A stretch of 64,000 bases of DNA, taken from positions 1 to 64,000 of the forward strand of contig NZ_FNAO01000008.1 of the NCBI RefSeq assembly GCF_900101815.1, read 5' to 3'. A model generated the notes under the pieces. That model saw only the letters and a program-made list of their open reading frames with translations. It made no database searches and was not told the origin of the DNA. Made by a program: the position numbers and the translations under genes. Source of the stretch: Pricia antarctica (lineage in GTDB: Bacteria > Bacteroidota > Bacteroidia > Flavobacteriales > Flavobacteriaceae). Every line of letters starts with the position of its first letter. Positions within the stretch are counted from its first letter, which is position 1. Shown here in pieces: positions 9,726 to 16,591 of this stretch.

Positions 9726-10838
9726 ATGAAGAAGATCAACCTGTATTCCCTGAGCCTAGGACTCGCAGCCTTACTTTTACTCGTTATATTTGGCATAATC
9801 CTTACGGGAAATATTGCTAGTGCCGGGCCATTTATCTTGGTATTTTTTGCCGTATTGGCCCTCGGTTTTAGCGGATATAAATCCTTGAACGGCCTGGTAT
9901 TTACCACGATGATCTTTGCCGGGGTATCGGCGGCCTTGTACTATCCCCAACTTTTCACTTATATCGGGGATTTTAAGCTGACCATTTTGATCATTCCGCT
10001 GATCCAGATCATCATGTTCGGTATGGGCACCCAAATGGGCCTAAAGGATTTCGCCGCGGTCTTCAAGACCCCTAGGGGCGTTGTGATCGGTGTTGCCGCA
10101 CAGCTGCTGATCATGCCCCTGGTCGGTTTTGCGTTGGCCAAGATGAGCAATTTTCCGCCCGAGATAGCGGCCGGCATCGTATTGATCGGATGTTCGCCCA
10201 GCGGGGTCGCCTCGAACGTCATGGCCTATCTGGCCAATGCGAATTTGGCGCTCTCCATTACCATAACCTCCATTGCCACGTTATTGGCGCCCTTCCTGAC
10301 CCCCCTGTTGATGAAGTTGTTGGCCGGGGAATTCGTGCAGATCGATGTGCTCGATATGATGTGGAGCATTACAAAGATGATCATTATCCCCATCGGGGCG
10401 GGACTGTTGTTCAACCGTCTCTTTAAGACGAAATGGCTCGACAGGGCCATGCCGGTAGTGTCCATGCTGGCCATTGGCATTATTATTACCATTATCACGG
10501 CCGCGGGCAGGGACAGTCTTCTGGAGATCGGGGGGATTTTGATGCTATTGGTCCTTGTACACAATATATTCGGCTACACCCTCGGATATTGGTTCGCCCG
10601 TCTATTCAAAATGCCAGAACAGGATGCCCGCACCATCGCCATCGAGGTGGGCATGCAGAACGGCGGACTTGCCTCGGGCATCGCTAATTCCTTAGGGAAG
10701 ATCGCCACCATGGGCCTTGCCCCGGCAGTTTTCGGACCCTTAATGAACGTTACGGGATCAATTCTGGCGTCCTACTGGCATAAAAGACCAACTGAAAAAA
10801 TCGAAAACATTGAGGCCAACGAATTTAGTTGTACTTGA
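9726..10838 (+). CDS. bile acid:sodium symporter (BASS) family transporter
   Basis: A 370-residue integral membrane protein with about ten spans. Family marks are GMGTQMGLKDFAAVFKTPRGVVIGV, the conserved CSPSGVASNVMAYLANANLALSI substrate/sodium-site region and IAIEVGMQNGGLASGIA near the C-terminus. Members carry organic anions such as bile acids, pyruvate or pantothenate with sodium; the substrate here is unknown. The 40-residue N-terminal extension with two extra hydrophobic segments is longer than in minimal family members. The gene is visibly more GC-rich than the cassette region that follows. Confidence 0.88.
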   Translation: MKKINLYSLSLGLAALLLLVIFGIILTGNIASAGPFILVFFAVLALGFSGYKSLNGLVFTTMIFAGVSAALYYPQLFTYIGDFKLTILIIPLIQIIMFGMGTQMGLKDFAAVFKTPRGVVIGVAAQLLIMPLVGFALAKMSNFPPEIAAGIVLIGCSPSGVASNVMAYLANANLALSITITSIATLLAPFLTPLLMKLLAGEFVQIDVLDMMWSITKMIIIPIGAGLLFNRLFKTKWLDRAMPVVSMLAIGIIITIITAAGRDSLLEIGGILMLLVLVHNIFGYTLGYWFARLFKMPEQDARTIAIEVGMQNGGLASGIANSLGKIATMGLAPAVFGPLMNVTGSILASYWHKRPTEKIENIEANEFSCT

Positions 10839-11174
10839 GGATATTTTGCTGTTTACTTTAGCTCTGATGATGACTACTGGGAAACCTGTGGCCATATATA
10901 ACATACTGTGATGTGGTAAGTATAAGATTTTATGGGTTTCTTCCGTTATCAAGCGCCTTATCCTAAAGGTAGATTTAATCTTCAAATCCCAAAGCTCAGA
11001 AACTGGGTTCCATTACTTTTTAATGAGCGATTTACACTATTGGCAATAGTGTAAACCACGCCCTCCTCGATCGTTGTCGATTTGCCCGATAAATGGCCCC
11101 ATTGTTGATAATTCCTTCAAAATAATCCCGTCTTAAATTCATTTGGTTGACAAAATCCTTTAAATTCGTCCCAT
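10839..11174. other. intergenic region upstream of the recombinase
   Basis: No gene seen. It holds the 25-bp palindrome at 11031-11055. Directly before that is a sequence (11016-11032) that matches the array motif at about 12 of 17 positions. It is a candidate regulatory or attachment region for the recombinase. Confidence 0.5.
11031..11055. repeat. 25-bp perfect palindrome upstream of the recombinase
   Basis: TTTACACTATTG and its exact reverse complement CAATAGTGTAAA flank a single central G. It lies about 120 bases before the recombinase start. It could be an operator for a dimeric regulator, a recombinase attachment site, or a terminator of the preceding gene (no T-run argues against the last). 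Confidence 0.7.
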
Positions 11175-11762
11175 ATGGCCGAAATGAGGATTTTTGACAG
11201 GGAGGGGAACAGGCTCTACTGCACACAGGAGGAGGTCGCGCTTTTCCTTAAGAAAGCGAGGGAAAGGGACTCCAACCTACGGACTTTTGCCGAGACCTTG
11301 GTCTATACCGGCTGCAGGATTTCCGAGGGGCTGAGCTTAACGCCAAAGGGAGTTAATAGGGACAGCTGTCAGATTACTTTCAACAGTCTTAAGAAGAGAA
11401 GGGGAGATCTATACCGTACCGTGCCTGTACCGGTGAATTATATCGATACCCTAACAGTGGCCAATAAAATCGTCGAACGGCAGAAGGTCAAGAAAAAAGC
11501 GGAATCGAGAATATGGACCTGGAGCCGGCAATATGCGTTCAGGCTTATTAAGGAACTGATGATTGATGCGGGAATCCCCGAAGGCAAGCATAGGTCGCCT
11601 AAAGGACTTAGACATGCCTTCGGGGTCAATGCGGTAGTAAAGGGCGTGCAGCTCAATATGATAATGAAGTGGATGGGCCACGCGGATATTTCCACTACGG
11701 CCATTTATGCGGACGCAATTGGGAAAGAAGAGGCCGAAATTGCTAAAAAAATGTGGGTTTAG
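11175..11762 (+). CDS. compact tyrosine recombinase/integrase, catalytic domain only
   Basis: A 195-residue phage-integrase-family recombinase. The active site is visible: Arg48 in YTGCRISE, the beta-hairpin lysine in SLKKRRG (about 73), Arg146 in SPKGLRHAFG, His169 in MGHADIST and the nucleophile Tyr178 in TAIYAD. The canonical first His of box II (HxxR) is Lys143 here. There is no N-terminal SAM-like DNA-binding domain, so it is about half the usual integrase length. The ATG at 11175 starts a complete domain, so this looks like a natural small form, not a truncation. It reads towards the cassette array, and its base composition is closer to the chromosome than to the AT-rich cassettes. It is the prime candidate to move the 17-bp-bounded units (inference). 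Confidence 0.88.
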   Translation: MAEMRIFDREGNRLYCTQEEVALFLKKARERDSNLRTFAETLVYTGCRISEGLSLTPKGVNRDSCQITFNSLKKRRGDLYRTVPVPVNYIDTLTVANKIVERQKVKKKAESRIWTWSRQYAFRLIKELMIDAGIPEGKHRSPKGLRHAFGVNAVVKGVQLNMIMKWMGHADISTTAIYADAIGKEEAEIAKKMWV

Positions 11763-11825
11763 GTATATATCGGTTCAATTTATTTATAAATATTACGGCA
11801 TAAATCAGAAAAATATGATTAATCC

Positions 11826-12305
11826 ATGACCAAAAAACTGAATTCTGATATCATCACCTTCAAAGGCATTCCTTCGGACCACTCATACCAGGCTTATAAA
11901 GATGGTTATTATTTTGAAGCTATTGTAGTTTTGCATGGACATATAGAAGGAGAAATGAAGTCCTTGTTTCATATGTATTCTCTTAATAAATGTAAAGAAT
12001 CAATTCCAAAGAACTGGTTTGCCGAAACGTATGATGCAAATGACAGACTTTCTTTTATTATGATAGCTCACGTATTATTTGTAGTCAGTCTGATTACCAA
12101 GAACGAGTATGATGTTCTTGTCGGCTTTAATACTTTAAGAAATACCATGATGCATCGTTTTTATAGTGCCCCTTATGAAGGGATGAACAAAGGGGTCAGC
12201 AAGAAAAAATTTCATTCGTGCATCAAATCTGCAGATCGTGTACTATGCAAAATATCGGAAAGAGCAGAGAATCTATATGATGAAGTAAATTCAAATTCTA
12301 AATAA
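11826..12305 (+). CDS. HEPN-like protein, first cassette
   Basis: A 159-residue all-helical protein of uncertain family. Residues 103-111 (TLRNTMMHR) give an R-x4-H arrangement (Arg105, Asn106, His110) like the catalytic signature of HEPN ribonucleases. The length and the preceding helices (DGYYFEAIVVLHGHIEGEMKSLF) also fit a HEPN domain. HEPN proteins act as RNases in toxin-antitoxin and defence systems. It begins 63 bases after the recombinase stop and ends with TAA inside the first clear 17-bp motif, so the next gene's ATG is three bases further on. No antitoxin-type partner is recognisable. The family call is tentative. Confidence 0.55.
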   Translation: MTKKLNSDIITFKGIPSDHSYQAYKDGYYFEAIVVLHGHIEGEMKSLFHMYSLNKCKESIPKNWFAETYDANDRLSFIMIAHVLFVVSLITKNEYDVLVGFNTLRNTMMHRFYSAPYEGMNKGVSKKKFHSCIKSADRVLCKISERAENLYDEVNSNSK

Positions 12306-12311
12306 ACGATG
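12295..12311 (+). repeat. 17-bp array motif, copy 1
   Basis: ATTCTAAATAAACGATG. It contains the TAA stop of the HEPN-like gene (12303-12305) and the ATG start of the next gene (12309-12311). Confidence 0.75.
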
Positions 12312-12557
12312 CAAACACTATCACAATTTAACCCTAGTCCAGAACTAATGAAAAAGGTCTATTGGACAAATAGGTATTCCGATAGAATCATGAAACTTCA
12401 TGATGAAGCTCATGCTGCGTTCATGAAAGAATCTGAACATTGGGGTAGTGAAAAACATTTATTGTCGCAGCAATTGAATAGGCGTATTGCTTTTCGTGTA
12501 AATGTGCTTGCTAGATACAGTTCGCTTTTAACAACAGCAGCTTTAAAATTTAAATAA
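12309..12557 (+). CDS. small cassette protein, unknown
   Basis: An 82-residue protein with no recognised family, predicted helical and basic at the C-terminus (QQLNRRIAFRVNVLARYSSLL). It starts at the ATG supplied by motif copy 1 and ends at the TAA supplied by copy 2, so the whole gene fits exactly between two motif copies. There is no separate Shine-Dalgarno sequence. Translation may depend on stop-start coupling across TAAACGATG with the upstream gene. Confidence 0.6.
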   Translation: MQTLSQFNPSPELMKKVYWTNRYSDRIMKLHDEAHAAFMKESEHWGSEKHLLSQQLNRRIAFRVNVLARYSSLLTTAALKFK

Positions 12558-12563
12558 ACGATG
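12547..12563 (+). repeat. 17-bp array motif, copy 2
   Basis: AATTTAAATAAACGATG. It provides TAA (12555-12557) for the upstream gene and ATG (12561-12563) for the downstream one. Confidence 0.75.
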
Positions 12564-12710
12564 GTGAAAGAAAAAATAGTAAAAACGGTTGAACAATTTG
12601 CGTGCATGACTAGTTCTGAAATTGTTAGAACAGTTTCAAGTGATAGAAATTATTGGATAGTTGGTAATGTGTCAGGAAAGGATAGACGAATAATTGTTAA
12701 ATCTAATTAA
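12561..12710 (+). CDS. 49-residue cassette micro-protein, unknown
   Basis: A short reading frame (MVKEKIVKTVEQFACM... ending RRIIVKSN) of 49 residues with no known family. Support comes from its position: its ATG lies in motif copy 2 and its TAA in copy 3, exactly as for the preceding gene. It is rich in Lys, Ile and Val, with no signal peptide or membrane span. It could be a small antitoxin-like or regulatory peptide; nothing in the sequence proves this. Confidence 0.5.
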   Translation: MVKEKIVKTVEQFACMTSSEIVRTVSSDRNYWIVGNVSGKDRRIIVKSN

Positions 12711-12716
12711 ACGATG
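12700..12716 (+). repeat. 17-bp array motif, copy 3
   Basis: AATCTAATTAAACGATG. It carries the TAA of the 49-residue gene. The ATG here opens only an eight-codon frame, so the next gene appears to use GTG at 12724. Confidence 0.7.
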
Positions 12717-12723
12717 ACAAGAA

Positions 12724-13107
12724 GTGGACCATTGGATTAAAATTCTAATAGCTTATCGCGAAGGGAAATTTGCACGATACTTCTACGGGCTTACTCCAAG
12801 ACTTATAGTTGGAGCCAGTCAGATTCCGCTTGGAGGAGAATTTGAGAATCATGAAATCGCCTATAATGCTACTGAGCAAATATTCGAAGAAATGAAGCAT
12901 TATAATGAGAAAGGTTTAATTGTTACTTCAAACCTTTGTGACATTCATAAGGGACCTGTAATGCAATTTATAGAGGCGAAATGGACTAAAGATTCAATCG
13001 GAACAGATTTTGGTATTGTATGGAAGAGATATGGAAACGAGATTGTATCCGGCAACTTTGGAATAACTCCATATGATCTGCAAATTTTAAATACTATTTT
13101 TAAATAA
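12724..13107 (+). CDS. cassette protein, unknown
   Basis: A 127-residue soluble protein with no family I can name. It has a mixed alpha/beta look (LTPRLIVGASQIPLGGEFENHEIAYNATEQIFEEMKHYNEKG, then beta-rich GTDFGIVWKRYGNEIVSGNFGITPYDLQIL). The frame opens with GTG at 12724; the motif's ATG at 12714 is out of frame, so either the GTG is used or a small shift has occurred. It ends 24 bases before the next motif pair, with a run of AT-rich DNA between. Confidence 0.6.
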   Translation: MDHWIKILIAYREGKFARYFYGLTPRLIVGASQIPLGGEFENHEIAYNATEQIFEEMKHYNEKGLIVTSNLCDIHKGPVMQFIEAKWTKDSIGTDFGIVWKRYGNEIVSGNFGITPYDLQILNTIFK

Positions 13108-13130
13108 TTAATATTAGCCCCATAATAAAG

Positions 13131-13163
13131 AGCTGAAATAAACGAAAGTTCAAATAAGCGATG
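13131..13163 (+). repeat. tandem pair of 17-bp array motifs (copies 4 and 5)
   Basis: AGCTGAAATAAACGAAA (13131-13147) and AGTTCAAATAAGCGATG (13147-13163) lie in direct tandem, sharing one base. The pair has no gene between its members, as expected for an empty unit or a slipped duplication. Confidence 0.7.
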
Positions 13164-13654
13164 TGAACGTAGACGAAATAATTTTACAAAACTGGGAAGA
13201 AATACCAGTCAATTATTGGGATATCGAGGATGTAGCATTAAAAATTCCGACAAAGCCAGGTATTTATCAAATCCGTACGACAGCCCCAAAAAAAATACTA
13301 AGTCTATTTGGAACAAGGGATGACAAAAACCATTACAATCTGAATAAAAAGATTACAGAATCGGATAAACTACCAATTCCATTTAAGATTTTGCAGGAGG
13401 AATCTGAAAAATACACTGTTTATACCGGACATAGTTATAACCTTAGACAGCGATTTAGAGAGCATTTTAGAGGCTCAAAAGGAACTGGTTGTCTTGCACT
13501 TTTTCAATTGGAAAGATTGAGGCATTATGAATGGTCTTATGAGTTTAATCAATTAGTTGGGATCGAAAACTATTCTGATAGCAAATTATATCGAACATTT
13601 CTTGAACAAAAATATCGGTCAAAAATTGGCTGGCCAATATTATGTAGTCAATGA
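13163..13654 (+). CDS. GIY-YIG nuclease-fold protein
   Basis: A 163-residue protein with the GIY-YIG order of motifs: GIY at residues 33-35, YTG at 87-89 within YTVYTGHSYNLRQRFREHF (Arg95/Arg97 as the catalytic-type arginines) and a glutamate at 148 (FLEQKYRSKIGWP). GIY-YIG domains cut DNA in homing endonucleases, repair enzymes and some restriction enzymes. The 50-residue insert between GIY and YTG is longer than in minimal domains. The start is GTG at 13163, the last base of the motif's ATG. It is a stand-alone domain with no partner methyltransferase or intron, so the role is open. Confidence 0.72.
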   Translation: MNVDEIILQNWEEIPVNYWDIEDVALKIPTKPGIYQIRTTAPKKILSLFGTRDDKNHYNLNKKITESDKLPIPFKILQEESEKYTVYTGHSYNLRQRFREHFRGSKGTGCLALFQLERLRHYEWSYEFNQLVGIENYSDSKLYRTFLEQKYRSKIGWPILCSQ

Positions 13655-13657
13655 GAA

Positions 13658-13674
13658 AGTATAAATAACCGATG
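13658..13674 (+). repeat. 17-bp array motif, copy 6
   Basis: AGTATAAATAACCGATG. Its ATG (13672) starts the next gene. Confidence 0.65.
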
Positions 13675-13896
13675 AAATATTTTACAAGAATTATAATATT
13701 TAATCTTTGGATTGGTTCTTGGATGCCTTTTTTATGGATAGCTATTAAGCTAAGTACTATCAATAATTATCAAATAGAATGGTATATAATGGCTGGTTTT
13801 TATGTTGTTGCTCTTATTTTCTTTGCACTTGGATGGGGATCTACCATATTTCTCCATAAAGTAAAACAACATGATTGGTTTAAGTACCTAGAATAG
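13672..13896 (+). CDS. small two-span membrane protein
   Basis: A 74-residue protein with two hydrophobic helices (IIIFNLWIGSWMPFLWIAIKL and YIMAGFYVVALIFFALGWG) joined by a short polar turn, and a basic C-terminal tail (HKVKQHDWFKYLE). No family was recognised. It begins at the ATG contained in motif copy 6 and ends four bases before copy 7. Small membrane proteins of this sort occur both as toxins and as immunity proteins; no evidence decides here. Confidence 0.55.
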   Translation: MKYFTRIIIFNLWIGSWMPFLWIAIKLSTINNYQIEWYIMAGFYVVALIFFALGWGSTIFLHKVKQHDWFKYLE

Positions 13897-13900
13897 TTAG

Positions 13901-13917
13901 AGTCTAATTAAACGATG
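13901..13917 (+). repeat. 17-bp array motif, copy 7
   Basis: AGTCTAATTAAACGATG, between the small membrane protein and the retropepsin-like gene. Confidence 0.72.
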
Positions 13918-13924
13918 AGATTAT

Positions 13925-14683
13925 ATGCGTAAAATGTTATGCTTAAAGTTTTTATTTTTATTGATTTTCCTTTCTCCATTTTATGTATTTGCACAAGATT
14001 TAATTGAAATGGAGAAATCAAATGGCATATACACCATTCCGTGCAAAGTGAATGACCTTAAATTAGACTTCATATTTGACACGGGTGCTAGTGATGTCTC
14101 AATCTCATTATCTGAGGCTCATTTTATGCTGAAGAATAAATACTTAAAAAAGAGCGATTTAAAAGGGTCCACATATTATCAAATAGCTAACGGCGATATT
14201 GTTGAAGGAACTACAATTATTATTAGAGAGCTTGAGATTGGAACAAAAAAAATTCATGATGTTGAAGCTTCAATAGTTCATTCGCTTTCTGCACCATTAT
14301 TGTTAGGCCAGTCAGCTTTAAGGAGGTTTGGAAAATTTACTTTCGATTATAACAACAATACGCTGGTTTTAGGAGGGTCTAACGTAATTACCAAGAAAGA
14401 GGCTGCATTCGACATTAAACCCAAATCATCTGTCTCTACATCAACATATAAAAAAAAAGGGTATCCAAAAGACAATTCGTTCATGTCGCTTACAAAAAGA
14501 AAAACGAAGGTATATGCAGAAATTGAAAATAGGCCAAACGGCTCTACGGGTTTTATAAATCAAAACTACTTTATTATTAAAGGCCAAAAACTTTTAGTAA
14601 TTCAAAAAACCAAAGATTGGTGCCAAATTGAGACTATTGATAAAGCTAAAAAAGGGTATGTAAGAACAAAGGATATTTGGTAA
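13925..14683 (+). CDS. exported retropepsin-like aspartic protease with SH3-type C-terminal domain
   Basis: A 252-residue protein. A signal peptide (LKFLFLLIFLSPFYVFAQ) is followed by a clan AA aspartic protease domain with the catalytic DTG at residues 52-54 (FIFDTGASDVSISLS) and the family's second landmark LLLGQSALRRFGKFTFD. The linker is basic and Ser/Thr-rich. Residues about 190-252 resemble a bacterial SH3-like domain (IENRPNGSTGFINQNYFIIKGQKLLVIQKTKDWCQIET), a fold that binds cell-wall peptides. The enzyme likely works in the periplasm as a homodimer, as single-DTG proteases do. It sits seven bases after motif copy 7. Confidence 0.78.
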   Translation: MRKMLCLKFLFLLIFLSPFYVFAQDLIEMEKSNGIYTIPCKVNDLKLDFIFDTGASDVSISLSEAHFMLKNKYLKKSDLKGSTYYQIANGDIVEGTTIIIRELEIGTKKIHDVEASIVHSLSAPLLLGQSALRRFGKFTFDYNNNTLVLGGSNVITKKEAAFDIKPKSSVSTSTYKKKGYPKDNSFMSLTKRKTKVYAEIENRPNGSTGFINQNYFIIKGQKLLVIQKTKDWCQIETIDKAKKGYVRTKDIW

Positions 14684-14714
14684 TATCGAATCTGTTTTCA
14701 AATGTGGTTTAAAA

Positions 14715-14731
14715 AGTCTAAATAGACGATT
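14715..14731 (+). repeat. 17-bp array motif, copy 8
   Basis: AGTCTAAATAGACGATT, between the protease and the Mrr-like gene. It ends in ATT, not ATG, and the next gene starts 25 bases later. Confidence 0.68.
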
Positions 14732-14755
14732 ACTCAAACTGAATAGTGGTTCAAA

Positions 14756-15685
14756 ATGAAAATTACTAAAACAACAAATCCAATACATTTCGAGGATTTA
14801 GAGCCTTTGCGATTTGAAGACTTAGCATTTAACTTGCTCTACCGTCAGAGTAAATGGCATTCCATTAATCACCTTGGTCGCTCTGGAAGTGATGGTGGAA
14901 TTGACATAGAGGGAACCGAGATAGATTCTAAAACAGAATTGAAATCATGGATAGTTCAATGTAAAAGATATAAGTCATTTAGTCCTGGAGAAGCTGAAAC
15001 TATAATTAAGGAGCTTAAAATAAAATATCCAGCTAATAATAATTTTCTTCTTATTATTTCATGTCCTTTAAGTAAAACAGGACACGATAGATTAAAGGAA
15101 CTAAGGAAAAACCTTGGAATTGAAGAATTACAGATTTGGACAAACTCAAATTTAGAGGCCGAGCTTTATCACAACCACCCTGATCTACTAAACATTTATT
15201 TTGGGATTTCAATCGGGACGTCATTTAATTTGAGAGTTGAATTGATTGAAAAAAGGAAAGAATTTAGGAACGATTTAAAAAAAGCACTGTTGAAAAAGTT
15301 TGACCCATCTAAACCTCTTATTGGTTCTCATAGATTCCATGACAAAAAACTCATTGTGAGATCTGTGATGGATGATGACCACGAGACTTATCAAGATAAC
15401 TTTGGATGGTACAGTTATTTTGGAGTGCAACCTCATTACATAGGTGATTTTGGAATAACTGTTAATTTGGAATTTGACTATGGATATCTTGATGAAAATC
15501 AAAAATTTGTAAAATCATCAGCTGTTGAAGGAGAGGAAAAAAGAACTATTCTAAAGAGAGGACATCTCCCTTATGAAAATATTTTAACCTACGATTTGGA
15601 AAATGGTGAATGTAGACCAATGTTTTACTGTATTTATAAAGGTGAAAAAGGTCCGTTCGATAAAATAGAATGGGAATTAGAATAA
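14756..15685 (+). CDS. Mrr-like restriction endonuclease-fold protein
   Basis: A 309-residue protein whose first 150 residues match the Mrr-type PD-(D/E)XK nuclease: Glu21 in RFEDLAF, Asp50 in GSDGGIDIEG and the QxK motif Gln68-Lys70 in WIVQCKRYK. Mrr enzymes cut methylated or otherwise modified DNA. The segment IEELQIWTNSNLEAEL fits the end of the nuclease domain. Residues from about 160 onward (YSYFGVQPHYIGDFGITVNLEFDYGY) are of unknown type and may recognise the target. There is no adjacent methyltransferase, so a modification-dependent action is more likely than a classic restriction pair. Host defence is inferred. Confidence 0.75.
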   Translation: MKITKTTNPIHFEDLEPLRFEDLAFNLLYRQSKWHSINHLGRSGSDGGIDIEGTEIDSKTELKSWIVQCKRYKSFSPGEAETIIKELKIKYPANNNFLLIISCPLSKTGHDRLKELRKNLGIEELQIWTNSNLEAELYHNHPDLLNIYFGISIGTSFNLRVELIEKRKEFRNDLKKALLKKFDPSKPLIGSHRFHDKKLIVRSVMDDDHETYQDNFGWYSYFGVQPHYIGDFGITVNLEFDYGYLDENQKFVKSSAVEGEEKRTILKRGHLPYENILTYDLENGECRPMFYCIYKGEKGPFDKIEWELE

Positions 15686-15715
15686 AATTACCCCGGTGCT
15701 ATATCGATAGTGGAC

Positions 15716-15733
15716 ACTAGCTTCAAGGCTAGT
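15716..15733. repeat. inverted repeat ACTAGC/GCTAGT
   Basis: A perfect 6-bp stem with a TTCAAG loop in the gene-free DNA after the Mrr-like gene. The whole span 15686-15826 carries no ORF. Confidence 0.4.
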
Positions 15734-15809
15734 AGAGGGGGTCTTGGAAAATTTAAATCAAGTCAGAGGTCTAGACACTCTAATTTTGAAAGATAAATTA
15801 TCGCATCAA

Positions 15810-15826
15810 AGTTCAATTAAACGACG
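15810..15826 (+). repeat. 17-bp array motif, copy 9
   Basis: AGTTCAATTAAACGACG, closing the gene-free stretch after the Mrr-like gene. Confidence 0.68.
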
Positions 15827-15940
15827 GATTATGTATGGGGAAAATTAATTTTTTATCAGCTATAAATATTGTACCATAAGTGGCCTTATGCCAAACAGAC
15901 CTGCCAATCAAGCTTCAAATTATTGAAAGCTAACCTTGAA
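15827..15940. other. ORF-less unit between motif copies 9 and 10
   Basis: 114 bases bounded by two motif copies with no reading frame longer than a few codons. It contains a small perfect hairpin CATAAG-TGGC-CTTATG (15875-15890). It could encode a small RNA or be the remnant of a gene. Confidence 0.4.
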
Positions 15941-15957
15941 AGTTTAAATAAACGATT
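15941..15957 (+). repeat. 17-bp array motif, copy 10
   Basis: AGTTTAAATAAACGATT. Its inner GTTTA-AA-TAAAC is a perfect inverted repeat with a two-base centre. Identical to copy 11. Confidence 0.75.
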
Positions 15958-15996
15958 AAATTTTAGTGAGAAGAAGTGGACTAAATTAGAAAAAGT

Positions 15997-16539
15997 ATGA
16001 CAAATTGGTTAAGAAAGGCTCGTGAAGGCTGGGACCATAACGGTAATGAAAGACCGCCATTCGCAATAGAGCCGAAAGAAGGGCAACGTTCTGTTTGGGA
16101 TTTTCCGCGTCCCCCGATTATCGAAAGAGTTAGCAAACCAATTGTAGTGAGTATTCAAGGTATGAAAATCGTAGATTCCATTGCCGCTCTTGCAGTACTA
16201 GAGACGGCTAGTCCACCAACATACTATATACCGCAATGTGATATAGATATGAGCGTACTTATGAAATTATCCGGCAAAACCTCAATGTGTGAATGGAAGG
16301 GTCCTGCTGTTTATTGGGCCTTGAAAACCATGGACTCCCGTTCGATTGCCTGGTCGTATCCTAATCCTTTTCCAGAATTTATACTATTAAAGGATTATTT
16401 AGCCTTTTATCCCCAGCATCTTGATTGTTATTTTGATGGTAAAATTGTAAAGGCACAGGCGGGCGAGTTTTATGCAGGTTGGATAACCCCTGACTTAAGC
16501 GGGCCTTTCAAGGGTGAAAGCGGAACAGGAAATTGGTGA
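15997..16539 (+). CDS. DUF427 domain protein
   Basis: A 180-residue cytoplasmic protein with the DUF427 signature: KIVDSIAALAVLETASPPTYYIPQCDIDM, then TSMCEWKGPAVYWAL, WSYPNPFPEF and LAFYPQHLDCYFDG. The fold is a small beta-tent; the biochemical role of DUF427 is unknown. The N-terminal 40 residues (NWLRKAREGWDHNGNERPPFA) also match the longer family version. Compared with the preceding cassettes the gene has a more chromosome-like composition, suggesting a different source. Confidence 0.88.
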   Translation: MTNWLRKAREGWDHNGNERPPFAIEPKEGQRSVWDFPRPPIIERVSKPIVVSIQGMKIVDSIAALAVLETASPPTYYIPQCDIDMSVLMKLSGKTSMCEWKGPAVYWALKTMDSRSIAWSYPNPFPEFILLKDYLAFYPQHLDCYFDGKIVKAQAGEFYAGWITPDLSGPFKGESGTGNW

Positions 16540-16569
16540 ATTATTTGTTTTGAAATAAATATGACCAAG

Positions 16570-16586
16570 AGTTTAAATAAACGATT
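16570..16586 (+). repeat. 17-bp array motif, copy 11
   Basis: AGTTTAAATAAACGATT, identical to copy 10, between DUF427 and the pRiA4b-like gene. Confidence 0.75.
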
Positions 16587-16591
16587 AAAAA

